From Phaeodactylibacter sp. (lineage in GTDB: Bacteria > Bacteroidota > Bacteroidia > Chitinophagales > Saprospiraceae): a stretch of 35,703 nt of DNA. Position numbers and translations under genes: made by a program. Under the pieces are notes generated by a model that did not search any database, had not been told where the DNA came from, and worked only from the letters and a program-made list of their open reading frames with translations. The stretch is from positions 1 to 35,703 of the forward strand of contig JAGFJD010000217.1 of the NCBI GenBank assembly GCA_024102975.1, written 5' to 3'. Positions 17,567 to 25,619 of this stretch are shown here, piece after piece. The first letter of the stretch is position 1, and every line of letters starts with the position of its first letter.

Positions 17567-17585
17567 TGGGGGGCTGTGGGTTTTT

Positions 17586-17632
17586 ATCACATAGGGCATA
17601 TAGGGGTTTTCACATAGGCCACATAGGGTGAG
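17586..17632. repeat. cacatagg-type repeat, single short copy
   Basis: Matches the first 35-40 bp of the 54-bp units at 171-298 (agggcatatagg, gttttcacatagg). It lies just after the alkaline phosphatase stop, in the gap between convergent genes. Confidence 0.75.
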
Positions 17633-17688
17633 GCTTTGTGGGTTTCAACCGCAAGTCGGGGATGGAAGGCCTTTTGCAATGAAGTACA

Positions 17689-17985
17689 TTATCGCGTCAG
17701 CCCTCTCACGCCGCCTGCCGCAACAGCGCCGCTGTCCACGCGTTTCTTTTTTTGTTTTTTCAGCTTTTCGTATATTTCCGGAATCACTTCCGGGTTCCCG
17801 TCTTCATCCAGGTAAACATGCCCTTCCGTCCCTTCGATGTATTTTCTGGACATCTGCACCTCGTGTTTTATGCCAACGGCCAGGATGAGGAGCATTAAGA
17901 TCAAAGCGAAAAAAAGAACCAAAAGAAATGGCGGTTTTCGGCGGCCCGGTTTCTTGTTTGATGGTTTTGGCAAAACCGGCTTCAT
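17689..17985 (-). CDS. Small single-pass membrane protein of unknown function (98 residues)
   Basis: A basic, proline-rich N-terminus (MKPVLPKPSNKKPGRRK) is followed by one strong hydrophobic segment (FLLVLFFALILMLLILAVGI, about 20-39). A charged tail comes next, with an acidic stretch (HVYLDEDGNPEVIPEIYEK) and a Lys/Arg patch. This predicts an N-in anchor with the tail outside. I chose the internal ATG at 17985 because it starts MKPV; an upstream ATG at 18021 would give 110 residues. The family is not recognised. The gene stands alone, with a repeat at each end (17586-17632 and 18068-18186). Confidence 0.6.
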   Translation of the reverse strand: MKPVLPKPSNKKPGRRKPPFLLVLFFALILMLLILAVGIKHEVQMSRKYIEGTEGHVYLDEDGNPEVIPEIYEKLKKQKKKRVDSGAVAAGGVRGLTR

Positions 17986-18067
17986 AACGGCGGCGTTTCC
18001 CACAGTAAGGTTATTTCGCAAAAATAGGTTAAAAGTTGTGCCGCTAAAGTAAAAACCTTTTTTTGAA

Positions 18068-18186
18068 AATAAGTATTTATAGACAGGATTAACAAGATTA
18101 TCAGGATATGTACACCGCTGTGAACCGAGCCGCTACATCTTGTAAATCCTGTTAATCCTGTCTGTTTTTGACCTTTTTGCACAAAC
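18068..18186. repeat. Inverted-repeat element (ACAGGATTAAC family), copy 2
   Basis: The reverse-complement relative of 12855-12978. Arms AGACAGGATTAAC (18081) and GTTAATCCTGTCT (ending near 18163) flank a loop region with ctacatcttgtaaatcc. TTGCACAAA at 18177-18185 matches the outer TIR of copy 1. The left outer TIR appears lost. Confidence 0.8.
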
Positions 18187-18212
18187 CCAAATGCACAAAT
18201 GAGGGCACTCCG

Positions 18213-19199
18213 TCACCGCTTCACCAACGGCGCCACCCACTGCCCCTGCCCGCTCTCAAAGCTCACCCAATACACCCCAGCCGGCAATTCCCGGATATTC
18301 ACCTGCATGACCCGCTGGCCGGCAGCTTGCTGCGTCAGCACCACCTGCCCCAGCCCGCTGCGGACCGTCAGCATGCCGGCGGCCGGCTCCGGAAATTCAA
18401 CCACAGCCTCTTCCTGCGCCGGATTCGGATAAAGGCGCATCCTGCCGGCCCGGGCTTCCTGTGCCGGGCTGATCAGAGGGTCGAAGGGCGTGCCCGAGTT
18501 GAATACCTCTTTGGTGGCATAATCCTGCACGAAAGCCAGGACGTAGGCCTGGTTCGCATTCCAGTTGTTCTGCACGGTATAGTTGAAGGTTTTGGTGACC
18601 GAGCCGCCGGCCGCCGCCAGGCTGACCGGGTCGCCGTCTTTGCTGGTCAGCATGTCCCGGAAGACGTCGTGGTGCAGGGTTTCGCCGTTGGGCGCGTTGT
18701 ACTGGATTTCCTTTTCGACAACGGCGACGAACAGGCGGATGTCGCCTGAAGGAGGAATTCCCCGGGAAAAGACTTCCACTTGCACTTGCCGGCTGGAAGA
18801 ACCGGATTCAGTTACTTGTATGGCCACAGGGCTGGTTTGGCCGACCCGGCTTTCCAGCATGGAAGCGGTGACCTGGCCGGCCGAAGTGCCGGAGGTGCCG
18901 TTGAAGAACACCCGGGGTGTGCTGAAAATATTGTAGTACTCAGCCCGGGCGCTGTTCTCCTCAGTATTGGCCTGATAAAATATGCAGGAACTGTAGGGGA
19001 CGCGCGGATGATAGGCAATATGGTGGTAATCTCCTTCGAAACCTGCGATAGCATTGTAAAAGCTGGGGTTACCACTTGCACAAATAGGGCAGCGCGTGTT
19101 GGTGAAATGTTCCAGCAAAATATACTTCTTGGCTTGCTGCTGAGCGATTAGTTGCAAAGACAAGAATGAAAGGAGGAGAAAAGTAAAGGTGCGGTGCAT
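18213..19199 (-). CDS. Omp28-related T9SS-secreted protein (328 residues)
   Basis: Signal peptide MHRTFTFLLLSFLSLQLIAQ. The body matches the Omp28 family, whose members have a thioredoxin-like start: LLEHFTNTRCPICASGNP, with a CPIC redox-type motif near residues 37-40, then a STPRVFFNGT cis-Pro-like loop near 93. The C-terminal type A sorting domain contains LYPNPAQEEAVVEF, VRSGLGQVVL and LPAGVYWVSFE. It is probably exported and surface-bound; whether it has redox activity is unknown. It is followed by the metalloprotease gene on the same strand (22425-19465 lies upstream), with a terminator between them, so they are separate transcripts. Confidence 0.88.
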   Translation of the reverse strand: MHRTFTFLLLSFLSLQLIAQQQAKKYILLEHFTNTRCPICASGNPSFYNAIAGFEGDYHHIAYHPRVPYSSCIFYQANTEENSARAEYYNIFSTPRVFFNGTSGTSAGQVTASMLESRVGQTSPVAIQVTESGSSSRQVQVEVFSRGIPPSGDIRLFVAVVEKEIQYNAPNGETLHHDVFRDMLTSKDGDPVSLAAAGGSVTKTFNYTVQNNWNANQAYVLAFVQDYATKEVFNSGTPFDPLISPAQEARAGRMRLYPNPAQEEAVVEFPEPAAGMLTVRSGLGQVVLTQQAAGQRVMQVNIRELPAGVYWVSFESGQGQWVAPLVKR

Positions 19200-19412
19200 A
19201 ATTTCAGGATTATTATTTGTTAATAATTGTCACCTGAAATTACAGCCTTTTCAGGTGAATTGTTCTGAAAACAAGCTGCTTTGTCCGCTTGGATAACAAA
19301 AATCCGCATCTCCACGCACCTCCCGGCGGCCTCCACCCATTTCTATGTATTTCTATATATTTCCACCTGTTTCCATTTATGCCAGCTTATTTCTCATTTC
19401 CTCAACAATAAT

Positions 19413-19442
19413 AGAGGGTACCTCCTTCCGAAGGCACCCTCT
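19413..19442 (-). terminator. Hairpin after the metalloprotease gene
   Basis: Minus-strand stem AGAGGGT / ACCCTCT with an inner CCTTC/GGAAGG pairing, then an AT-rich stretch (tattattgtt). It lies 22 bp beyond the protease stop codon. Confidence 0.6.
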
Positions 19443-19464
19443 TATTTCATATCCTAAATGCTGG

Positions 19465-22425
19465 TTATCTTACAACTACAAACTTCTTCGTCAGTTTCGC
19501 GCCCTGGCTGAGCAGGTGGACAAAGTAGACGCCCGGCGCCATCCGGCTGGCGTCGACCCGGGTTTCCTGCCGGCCGGCGTCGCCGTTCAGGGGCTGCTGG
19601 TTCAGCACCCTGCCGTTGAGGTCCGTTACCAGCAATTGCACCGGCATGGATTCGGGCAGGATGAAGGAAACTGTCAGTTCGTTGGTTACCGGGTTGGGGA
19701 AGAGCTTCATGGCCGTCAGCGGCGCTGCATTTGCGTGAGCTTCCCGAGCAGGAGGCGTTACGCGCTCCAGTTCATCCGTAACCTCTCCGACGATCATCGG
19801 GCCGCTGCCGGGTTCTACCAGGCCGCCGCCGGCACAGCCGAGGATTTCGACATCGTCGATGTAGACGTAGTCGGTATTGCTGGACGCGTCGCAGCGGAAG
19901 CGCAGGCGCGTGTTGGAAGAGAAGGAACCGGTGATCACGACCGATTCGAAGTAGCGGACTTCGTTCTGGAACTCGTCGTTGAGGTTCCACTCTTCTACCG
20001 TCGTATAGCTGGAGCCGCCGTTGGTGGATACCTGCAGCCAGAAGTCCTCGGTGGAGTTGTCCATGCTGGAGGCCACATAGGTGAAGTTCACCGTCAGCTC
20101 GTCGTAGGAGGCCAGGTTGAGGTTGTCGGTGGTGATGACGGAGGAGGAGGAGTTGTCCCGCAGGCGCACGGCGTTCGACCCGCTGTAAGCGTAGGAAGTG
20201 CTGTAAACGCCGGCATCGGAACCGCCATCGTTCCAGATGCCCCAGGTAGTCTCAAAGTTGTTGAAGTCGAGGGTTTGATACGTGCAGCCGCCGCAGCCTG
20301 TGGTCGTGAAGAAGCTTGAGCTGCTCCAGGCGCTGGTGACGCCGCCGCTGCAGTTGGACTGCACCTGGAATTCGTAGTCGGTGCAGGCCGTCAGGCCGGT
20401 ATAGCTCACCGGAGAGTTGAGGTTGAAGCCTTCTGTCCAGGTGCCGGTGCCGATCTCGCGGGCGCGGACGTTGTAGTCGATGGCGCCGGCGGCTGCGTTC
20501 CAGGTCAGGGTGGCGTCCGTGTTGGTCGGCGAAGCGGACAGGCCGCCGGGCGTATTGCAGGTGACCGGGCAGGGCGGGCAGGAGCCGCCGCAGTCCACGC
20601 CGGTCTCATCGCCGTTCTGGATGCCGTCGGTGCAGGTCGGCCCGCCGCTTCCGCTGACGCAGAAGTTGGTCGTTTCGGAAGAGCCGAAAGCGCCGCCGGA
20701 GGCGAGGGTGCTGCCGTTGGAATCGTCGGTGAGGGTGTAGGAGCCGGCGCCGTAAGCACAGCAGATGCCGTCGCCGTAGGAGTCGTAAATGATGAAGTCA
20801 TAACAGCCATCCGGCAGGCAGGCGTTTTCCACGACGGTGGAGCCATCCGGAGAGGAGCCATAGGTGCCGCCGGAGGCAACGACGGTATTGCTGGCGTTAC
20901 GGATTTCCCAGCTGGTCTCTTCCGGGTAGTTGTCGAGGACGATAGTCAGCGTTACCGGGTTGTCAAAACAGGGGCAAACCGGGCAGAAGGATCCGCCGCA
21001 GTCGACGCCGGTTTCGTCGCCGTTCTGGACGCCGTCGCTGCAGGTGGGGCAGGCCGGGCAGTCGGGGCCGCCGCAGTCGACGCCGGTCTCGTTGCCGTTC
21101 TGGATGCCGTCCTCACAGGAGGGCGGGCCGCAGGCGGGCAGGCAGGAGGCGTTGGTGATCACGTTGCGGATCACGTTGCCGGGCTGCGGGCCGAAGCCGT
21201 TGTTGAAATTGATGCCGACGCTCTGCAGGTGACAGTACGACATGATGGTGCCGCCGCCGGATGGGTAGCCGGGCAGGGGGCAGCTGCCTTCGGTGCTGCC
21301 GGAGCAGCCGTCGATGGCCGTGTTGTTGCCGTTCCAGACGCAGGCGTGGGTATGGCGCGAGCCGAAGGTGTGGCCGAACTCGTGGGTGACCACCATGACC
21401 GTCCAGGAGTAAGTCGGGAAGTTGCTGTAGGTAGAATTGATGGAGCTGAAGCTCATGCTGTTGTCCTCATTGGACGCGCAGATACCGGAGAAGCCGGCGG
21501 CAATGCCGCCGCTGGCCTGATAGGACAGCAACTGGGCCAGGTCGCCGTTCCAGTTGTTGCGGTAGGACTGGAACTGGCTCAGCATGCCGCTGCTGGTGGT
21601 GCTGGAATAGGGGCTGTTCGTCGTCCAGTTGAAGATTTCGGAGACCACTGTATTGATCGATTCGTTGGCGTAGAGGGCAGCCACCTGGTTGTAGATGCCG
21701 GTCACGTAGTTGGTGGCGCCGGCGGCGCCGCCTTTGCTGGAGACCACGTCGTCGTCCACCTCGAAATAGAAGCGCACGCAATCGGACAAGGCGCGCGGGT
21801 CGGTTACCGGGGCCAGCTCGTCCCGGGTATACCCCACGCCGTCGTCGGGCGTGTCGCAGCTGAAGCCGATGTCCCGGATGACATCCTGGTCCTGATAAAG
21901 GATATAACGCCCGGCCTGCCGGGGTTTCTCCAGTTGGCCGACCACCATGTTGCCTTCCCCTTTGGTGCTCAGCAGCCCCATCACGTCATGCGGGAAGAAG
22001 CTGAAGGCAGCAATGGAAGCCTCTCCTTTGACGACGCCCCGGTAGTGGATGCCCAGGTGGACGTCCGTGAGCGTCTGGCCGTCGCTGGTGTGCGCCCGGA
22101 AGTCGTCGGAAAAAGGATTCACTTTCACCAGCAACACTTCGATGGGAGCAGCCCGGAAGCTGGTGGGCAGCACGAGGGTCATGCTCTCCGGCTCGTCCTG
22201 GAGCAGTTGCTGGAGGGCAGCCTGCCTGATGTCGAGCAAGTCATGAGCTTTGGGGGCTTTTTCGCCCTCAAGAGACGCGCCCGGCACGGCCCGGAACAAC
22301 TGGACAGGGGTGAACGCCGCGCCTGTCTCCTGAGCCGATTGCACCAGCCCGGAGGGGCGGATGGAGGTTTGCCCGAAGGCCAATACCCAGATGAGGGCGA
22401 ACAGGATGGTAAGCTGTGTTTTCAT
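19465..22425 (-). CDS. Secreted metzincin zinc protease with T9SS sorting domain (986 residues)
   Basis: Signal peptide [19 protein letters not shown], then a propeptide-like region to about 190. The reprolysin/M12B-like catalytic domain contains the zinc motif [11 protein letters not shown] (HExxHxxGxxH, about 348-358) and a Met-turn in GTIMSYCH. Next come three copies of a [17 protein letters not shown] cysteine repeat (about 435-485 and 600-620), a beta-sandwich between them, a fibronectin type III domain (about 625-710, [17 protein letters not shown]) and a MAM/jelly-roll-like domain (about 715-860). The type A sorting domain is [15 protein letters not shown] ... PGVYFVHL. The predicted role is extracellular proteolysis. 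Coding is continuous and all catalytic residues are present. Confidence 0.93.
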   Translation of the reverse strand: MKTQLTILFALIWVLAFGQTSIRPSGLVQSAQETGAAFTPVQLFRAVPGASLEGEKAPKAHDLLDIRQAALQQLLQDEPESMTLVLPTSFRAAPIEVLLVKVNPFSDDFRAHTSDGQTLTDVHLGIHYRGVVKGEASIAAFSFFPHDVMGLLSTKGEGNMVVGQLEKPRQAGRYILYQDQDVIRDIGFSCDTPDDGVGYTRDELAPVTDPRALSDCVRFYFEVDDDVVSSKGGAAGATNYVTGIYNQVAALYANESINTVVSEIFNWTTNSPYSSTTSSGMLSQFQSYRNNWNGDLAQLLSYQASGGIAAGFSGICASNEDNSMSFSSINSTYSNFPTYSWTVMVVTHEFGHTFGSRHTHACVWNGNNTAIDGCSGSTEGSCPLPGYPSGGGTIMSYCHLQSVGINFNNGFGPQPGNVIRNVITNASCLPACGPPSCEDGIQNGNETGVDCGGPDCPACPTCSDGVQNGDETGVDCGGSFCPVCPCFDNPVTLTIVLDNYPEETSWEIRNASNTVVASGGTYGSSPDGSTVVENACLPDGCYDFIIYDSYGDGICCAYGAGSYTLTDDSNGSTLASGGAFGSSETTNFCVSGSGGPTCTDGIQNGDETGVDCGGSCPPCPVTCNTPGGLSASPTNTDATLTWNAAAGAIDYNVRAREIGTGTWTEGFNLNSPVSYTGLTACTDYEFQVQSNCSGGVTSAWSSSSFFTTTGCGGCTYQTLDFNNFETTWGIWNDGGSDAGVYSTSYAYSGSNAVRLRDNSSSSVITTDNLNLASYDELTVNFTYVASSMDNSTEDFWLQVSTNGGSSYTTVEEWNLNDEFQNEVRYFESVVITGSFSSNTRLRFRCDASSNTDYVYIDDVEILGCAGGGLVEPGSGPMIVGEVTDELERVTPPAREAHANAAPLTAMKLFPNPVTNELTVSFILPESMPVQLLVTDLNGRVLNQQPLNGDAGRQETRVDASRMAPGVYFVHLLSQGAKLTKKFVVVR

Positions 22426-23030
22426 GTACTAATCCGGTTTTGATTGATAAATAGAATAAAAATCCAGCCTGCTTACGGGGCATAACCGTAGCAGCCAAGT
22501 TATACGGGTTCTCGATCCTTTGCGGTAAGCTGTTGAATATCAGCTCAAAACAAGGATTTGAGCCTATTTCTGGTGTTGTTCAGCCAGTTGTTTTGTCGAG
22601 TGTGTACAAAATTTAAAAAGCCTCACGCTCCGATGAGACGTGTGGAAAGAATACTGTAGAAACTGAGGAGCTAAAAAAAATAAACGGGCTTCATTTTCGA
22701 TTCGGAAGAACGGGGAAAGAGCAGGCGCGAAAGGCGCCCAACGAATATATTGAAATAATCGGCATAAATCTAATAATTATTGGCGGTTACTGCAACACCA
22801 AAGGATAATTTCCAGAGAAAATAATTTTGCGGAATGTTGCAGAAGCGAGGCCAATGGGCCATGCCGGCGCCGTATTTACAGGATAATCGTAGGCTTCACA
22901 GTTCTTTTCTTCGTCCTGGCGAGCAGTTCTGAATTCGTATATTGTGCCTGTTGATCCGTATATTCCAGCGTTCGAAAAGAGGAAACTCTTTTCTTTTTAT
23001 GCTTTGTTCTGGTTCAAAACTCACAATGCG
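22426..23030. other. Long intergenic region between divergent genes
   Basis: About 600 bp without a convincing gene. The only clear structure is a pair of CGTATATT direct repeats at 22936-22943 and 22957-22964, 21 bp apart (two helical turns), 67 bp before the methyltransferase start. This is a possible operator. Promoters for both divergent genes must lie here, but I cannot place them with confidence. Confidence 0.4.
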
Positions 23031-23591
23031 ATGAATTTCAAGAAACTAAAAACCACTTTCGAATTCACCAAAAACCTGTTCACCACCGGTGCCCTGACCG
23101 AAACCAGCCGGGAAGTGGAAATAGAGATTTGCAGCCGGCTGCCCGAAGGAGAGCACAAGGTAATTGTGGAGTACGGAATGGGCCACGGGAATATCACCAG
23201 AGAGATCCTGAAGCACATCTCCCCGGACTCCAAAGTATATGCCTTTGAAGTCAACGAAAAATTCTGCCACCACGTCCGGGAAGAAATTCAGGACGAGAGG
23301 CTCATCATCATAAACGACAGCGCGGAACATGTAAAAAAACGCGTCGAAGAGGAAGCCGTCGATGGCTTTATCGCCTCCATCCCCTTTACCTTCCTGTCCA
23401 ACGAAGTGGGCGCCAAAATCATCCGGGATTCCTACGAGATGCTCGCCCCGGGCGGATATTACAGCCAGGTGCTGTATACCCGTTTCAACTACAAAAAATT
23501 CACGCGGATTTTCGATGAATGCAGCATCACCAAAATCCCGAATATCCCCACCGAGTATATTTATCACTGCCGGAAGAGCGGAGGAGAGTAG
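23031..23591 (+). CDS. Class I SAM-dependent methyltransferase, phospholipid N-methyltransferase-like (186 residues)
   Basis: Rossmann-type methyltransferase. Motif I is VEYGMGHGNIT (46-56), an acidic cofactor contact lies in VYAFEVNEKF (E73), motif III-like LIIINDSAEHV is near 92-101, and motif IV is DGFIASIPFTFL. The layout resembles the short phospholipid N-methyltransferases (PmtA type) and rRNA adenine dimethyltransferases, but without the NLPY motif of the latter; substrate unknown. I chose the ATG at 23031 (MNFKKLK) rather than the upstream start at 22944 because the extra 29 residues look like translated leader. The stop is 153 bp before the sigma factor start. Confidence 0.82.
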   Translation: MNFKKLKTTFEFTKNLFTTGALTETSREVEIEICSRLPEGEHKVIVEYGMGHGNITREILKHISPDSKVYAFEVNEKFCHHVREEIQDERLIIINDSAEHVKKRVEEEAVDGFIASIPFTFLSNEVGAKIIRDSYEMLAPGGYYSQVLYTRFNYKKFTRIFDECSITKIPNIPTEYIYHCRKSGGE

Positions 23592-23630
23592 GGGGATTGG
23601 TTTATGGATTCACTGTCGCACCGTTTCAGG

Positions 23631-23725
23631 CCCATGAAACAATGAGCCCATGAAACAATACTCCACCCTTTCGCAACGATACTCCACGCACCGGAGGCCA
23701 GGCGCCTGCATATTTGTATTATCAA
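23631..23725 (+). promoter_or_regulatory. Control region of the ECF sigma factor gene
   Basis: Two perfect 13-bp direct repeats CCCATGAAACAAT (23631-23643 and 23647-23659, 16-bp period), then two atactccac units. At 23710-23717 lies catATTTG, one base off the Bacteroidota -7 consensus TAnnTTTG. The surrounding TTTGTATTATCAA (23713-23725) strongly resembles TTTGTATTGTCAA at the predicted start of the three RNA-like elements downstream. Confidence 0.4.
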
Positions 23726-23744
23726 TAATAAAAACGCAGGCACG

Positions 23745-24308
23745 ATGAAAAATACAGCAACAAACCATCAGAAAGAAAGCGGGGAAATGCCGGCCGGCAT
23801 GGGAGTAAAGAGCGCTTTTAACTTCAGTGCGTTTTACCGGCAGTACGCCGGGAAAGTTTACGGCAAGTGCCTGGCCATGCTCGGGGAAGAAGTGGCGGCG
23901 GAAGACATCGCCCAGGAAATATTCATGAAGGTTTACCTCAAATCCTCCGGTTTCAGGAGAGAATCCAGTTTCTCCACCTGGGTTTTTTCCATTGCTCACA
24001 ACAGTTGCATCGATTACCTCCGGAAGAATAAAAAACGGGAGCAGGCATCTTTAGAAGAATTGCCCTTTCTTCCTATATTGGCAGAAGAAGCTCCCTGGCA
24101 GGAAGCCCCTGCCGATAATATGGGCCAGCTGGCCCGGGTACTGGAGCAAATCCCGGAAGAAGACAAGGGGATTTTATTCATGAAGTACCGGGACAACCTG
24201 TCGATCAAAGAAATTGCATCGGCCCTGGACAAATCGGAAAGCGCTGTGAAAATGAGGATCAAGCGGGCGAAAGCCAAAGCACGGGAGCGGAGGGCGGAAT
24301 TATACTGA
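23745..24308 (+). CDS. ECF-type RNA polymerase sigma factor (187 residues)
   Basis: Directs RNA polymerase to alternative promoters. Region 2 spans about 25-97, with the core-binding/-10 recognition segments AEDIAQEIFMKVY and FSTWVFSIAHNSCIDYLRK. Region 4 spans about 128-185 with the -35 recognition helix (DNLSIKEIASALDKSESAVK). There is no recognisable membrane anti-sigma gene next to it. What follows instead is a hairpin repeat, a 28-residue ORF and a barrel-like gene. The last codon pair, Tyr-stop (TAC TGA), is formed by the first bases of the TACTGAC repeat at 24303, so the native C-terminus may have been altered by repeat insertion. Confidence 0.95.
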   Translation: MKNTATNHQKESGEMPAGMGVKSAFNFSAFYRQYAGKVYGKCLAMLGEEVAAEDIAQEIFMKVYLKSSGFRRESSFSTWVFSIAHNSCIDYLRKNKKREQASLEELPFLPILAEEAPWQEAPADNMGQLARVLEQIPEEDKGILFMKYRDNLSIKEIASALDKSESAVKMRIKRAKAKARERRAELY

Positions 24309-24402
24309 CGCACGGCAGGTTTTGTCGACTACAAAACCCGCCGGGTCAGTATTTACTGGCATCGCTGGTTTTGCTCCTGACAAAACCACGCGTTCGCCAG
24401 TA
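24303..24402 (+). repeat. TACTGAC double-hairpin element, long form, copy 2
   Basis: Two 49-nt hairpins (24303-24351 and 24354-24402), almost identical to 27686-27785 and the reverse of 931-1030. The first is CGGC-a-GGTTTTGT / ACAAAACC-c-GCCG inside TACTGAC/GTCAGTA. The second is GGTTTTG / CAAAACC inside TACTGGC/GCCAGTA. It overlaps the sigma factor stop codon. Confidence 0.88.
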
Positions 24403-24440
24403 TAATATCCGCCGACTAATCTGTATCAAAACTTTTCATC

Positions 24441-24527
24441 ATGAGCGACAAATCCGCATTCGGAAAATTTATGGAAGCGATCATCAATTTTTTCAAATAC
24501 TTCCTTTCCCGGAAGAAGAAACCATGA
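24441..24527 (+). CDS. 28-residue micro-ORF coupled to the next gene
   Basis: ATG at 24441, stop TGA at 24525-24527. The product begins MSDKSAFGKF and ends SRKKKP; its middle (MEAIINFFKYFL) would form an amphipathic, membrane-prone helix with a cationic tail. The stop overlaps the next ATG as ATGA (24524-24527), the classical signature of translational coupling. It lies 39 bp after the hairpin repeat that follows the sigma factor. It could be a small membrane-binding peptide, a regulator of the sigma factor or a leader peptide. The family is not recognised and expression is not shown. Confidence 0.5.
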   Translation: MSDKSAFGKFMEAIINFFKYFLSRKKKP

Positions 24528-25117
24528 GGCGGGTTCGTGGAAGCGCTGTCGGGTGTCCTTCTTTGTACGGGCGGTTTTTCCCCTCCATGTCTCCAGTTCA
24601 GGCATTCACGTGCTTTTCCTTCCTACTCTTTGTCTTGTCCTTTCCCTTCTGCCGGCCGCTCAGCGCCCAGGCTGCCTGCCCTGCCCCGAACGGGGTTTTC
24701 CTGGAAGCCGGTGGCGCGGCCCCGTACTACTCGCTCAATTACGCCCGCTGTTTCTTTACGGCTGAAAAGGCGAGCGGCCACTTCCGGATAGGCGGCAGCG
24801 TTTGGGGAAAAGGGCTGGCGATCCCGGTGGGGGCCTCCATGGCCCTGGGCGCGGGTGCCCACCGTCCGGAACTTTCTCTCGTCTTCACCCCGTTTTCCCA
24901 GGGCCTCCGTTTTTGGGACAGGGATGAATCCGACCTTTTTATCGACCTGTTACTGGGCGCAGGGTACCGCTACCAGCCGGTTTCCGGTTCCTTTTTTGTG
25001 ACCGCCGGCCTGTTCCCCTATCTGCGGCTGGATCCTGCGCTGGCGGCATTGTCGGAAGATGGCGCCGAATTGCGCCTGCGGGTGGGCGCCGGGGCAGGTT
25101 GGTTTTTCGGCGGTTAA
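24524..25117 (+). CDS. Probable small outer-membrane beta-barrel protein (197 residues)
   Basis: After a long N-terminus, a hydrophobic signal segment (about residues 25-45, FTCFSFLLFVLSFPF) ends at PLSAQA. Barrel-like strands rich in Gly and aromatics follow: GVFLEAGGAAPYYSLNYARCF, FRIGGSVWGKG, LFIDLLLGAGYRYQPV, FFVTAGLFPYLRL and LRLRVGAGAGWFFGG at the very C-terminus. It resembles Bacteroidota porin-family or OmpA-like barrel proteins of about 170-200 residues. The ATG at 24524 is favoured by the ATGA overlap with the micro-ORF; ATG 24587 would give a more standard signal peptide. It is probably co-transcribed with the sigma factor and micro-ORF. Confidence 0.72.
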   Translation: MRRVRGSAVGCPSLYGRFFPSMSPVQAFTCFSFLLFVLSFPFCRPLSAQAACPAPNGVFLEAGGAAPYYSLNYARCFFTAEKASGHFRIGGSVWGKGLAIPVGASMALGAGAHRPELSLVFTPFSQGLRFWDRDESDLFIDLLLGAGYRYQPVSGSFFVTAGLFPYLRLDPALAALSEDGAELRLRVGAGAGWFFGG

Positions 25118-25340
25118 AGTTCCCTTACCCCGGCTTCAACGGGATACCTGCCTCTACGATTTGTCTCCCTGAAACCAAATTCAAACAGCTTCTCAAGGGA
25201 CAGGATTTAAAAAAAGAAGGCGCATTAAATTAAAGTTAACTGTACAAATACAGAATGGGGTCTTTTTATAGAGTACAAGAAAATGAAAATCAAATAAATA
25301 AGTATTTTTTTTATTAAAAGAGAGTGCAGTGATCCGAAAA
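25118..25340. other. AT-rich gap before RNA-like element A
   Basis: No gene is seen. The last 120 bp are very AT-rich (long T and A runs), as are the stretches just upstream of elements B and C. This could act as an UP-type promoter region. Confidence 0.4.
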
Positions 25341-25481
25341 ATTGCACTTCACAAGCCCCCGATTATTGCTGACTTTTGTATTGTCAACGGAGAAAGACAG
25401 TAGTTGACAGCTTCCTCTGGAAGAAGAGGGAGGAAAATGGTTGTAATCCCACGAATGCTTTTATAATCCCATGTGCTATTG

Positions 25482-25538
25482 TACTGACGCACGCTAAATA
25501 GCGTGGTCAGTATATGCTGACCCTCCGGCGTCAGTATA
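25482..25538 (+). repeat. TACTGAC double-hairpin, short form, in element A
   Basis: First hairpin TACTGAC-gc-ACGCTA-aa-TAGCGT-g-GTCAGTA (25482-25512), second TATGCTGAC / GTCAGTATA. It is flanked by direct repeats ATAATCCCA at 25463-25471 and 25536-25544, which look like a target-site duplication. The sequence is the same in elements B and C. Confidence 0.8.
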
Positions 25539-25619
25539 ATCCCATGAAAGATTTTTCGGGGATATCAAAGGATGTCCTCATTTTTGGTATGTAGATAGCC
25601 TCTCAAAGCTCTTTTGGAA

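Noticed and set aside
21229..22443. 404-codon plus-strand frame opposite the metalloprotease
   Set aside because: Shadow frame; Gly/Ala/Val/Asp-rich with no domain, while the other strand has signal peptide and HExxHxxGxxH.
25341..25350. Sigma-54 type promoter (TTGCA) before the RNA-like elements
   Set aside because: The upstream GG element at the required 10-bp spacing is absent in all three copies.
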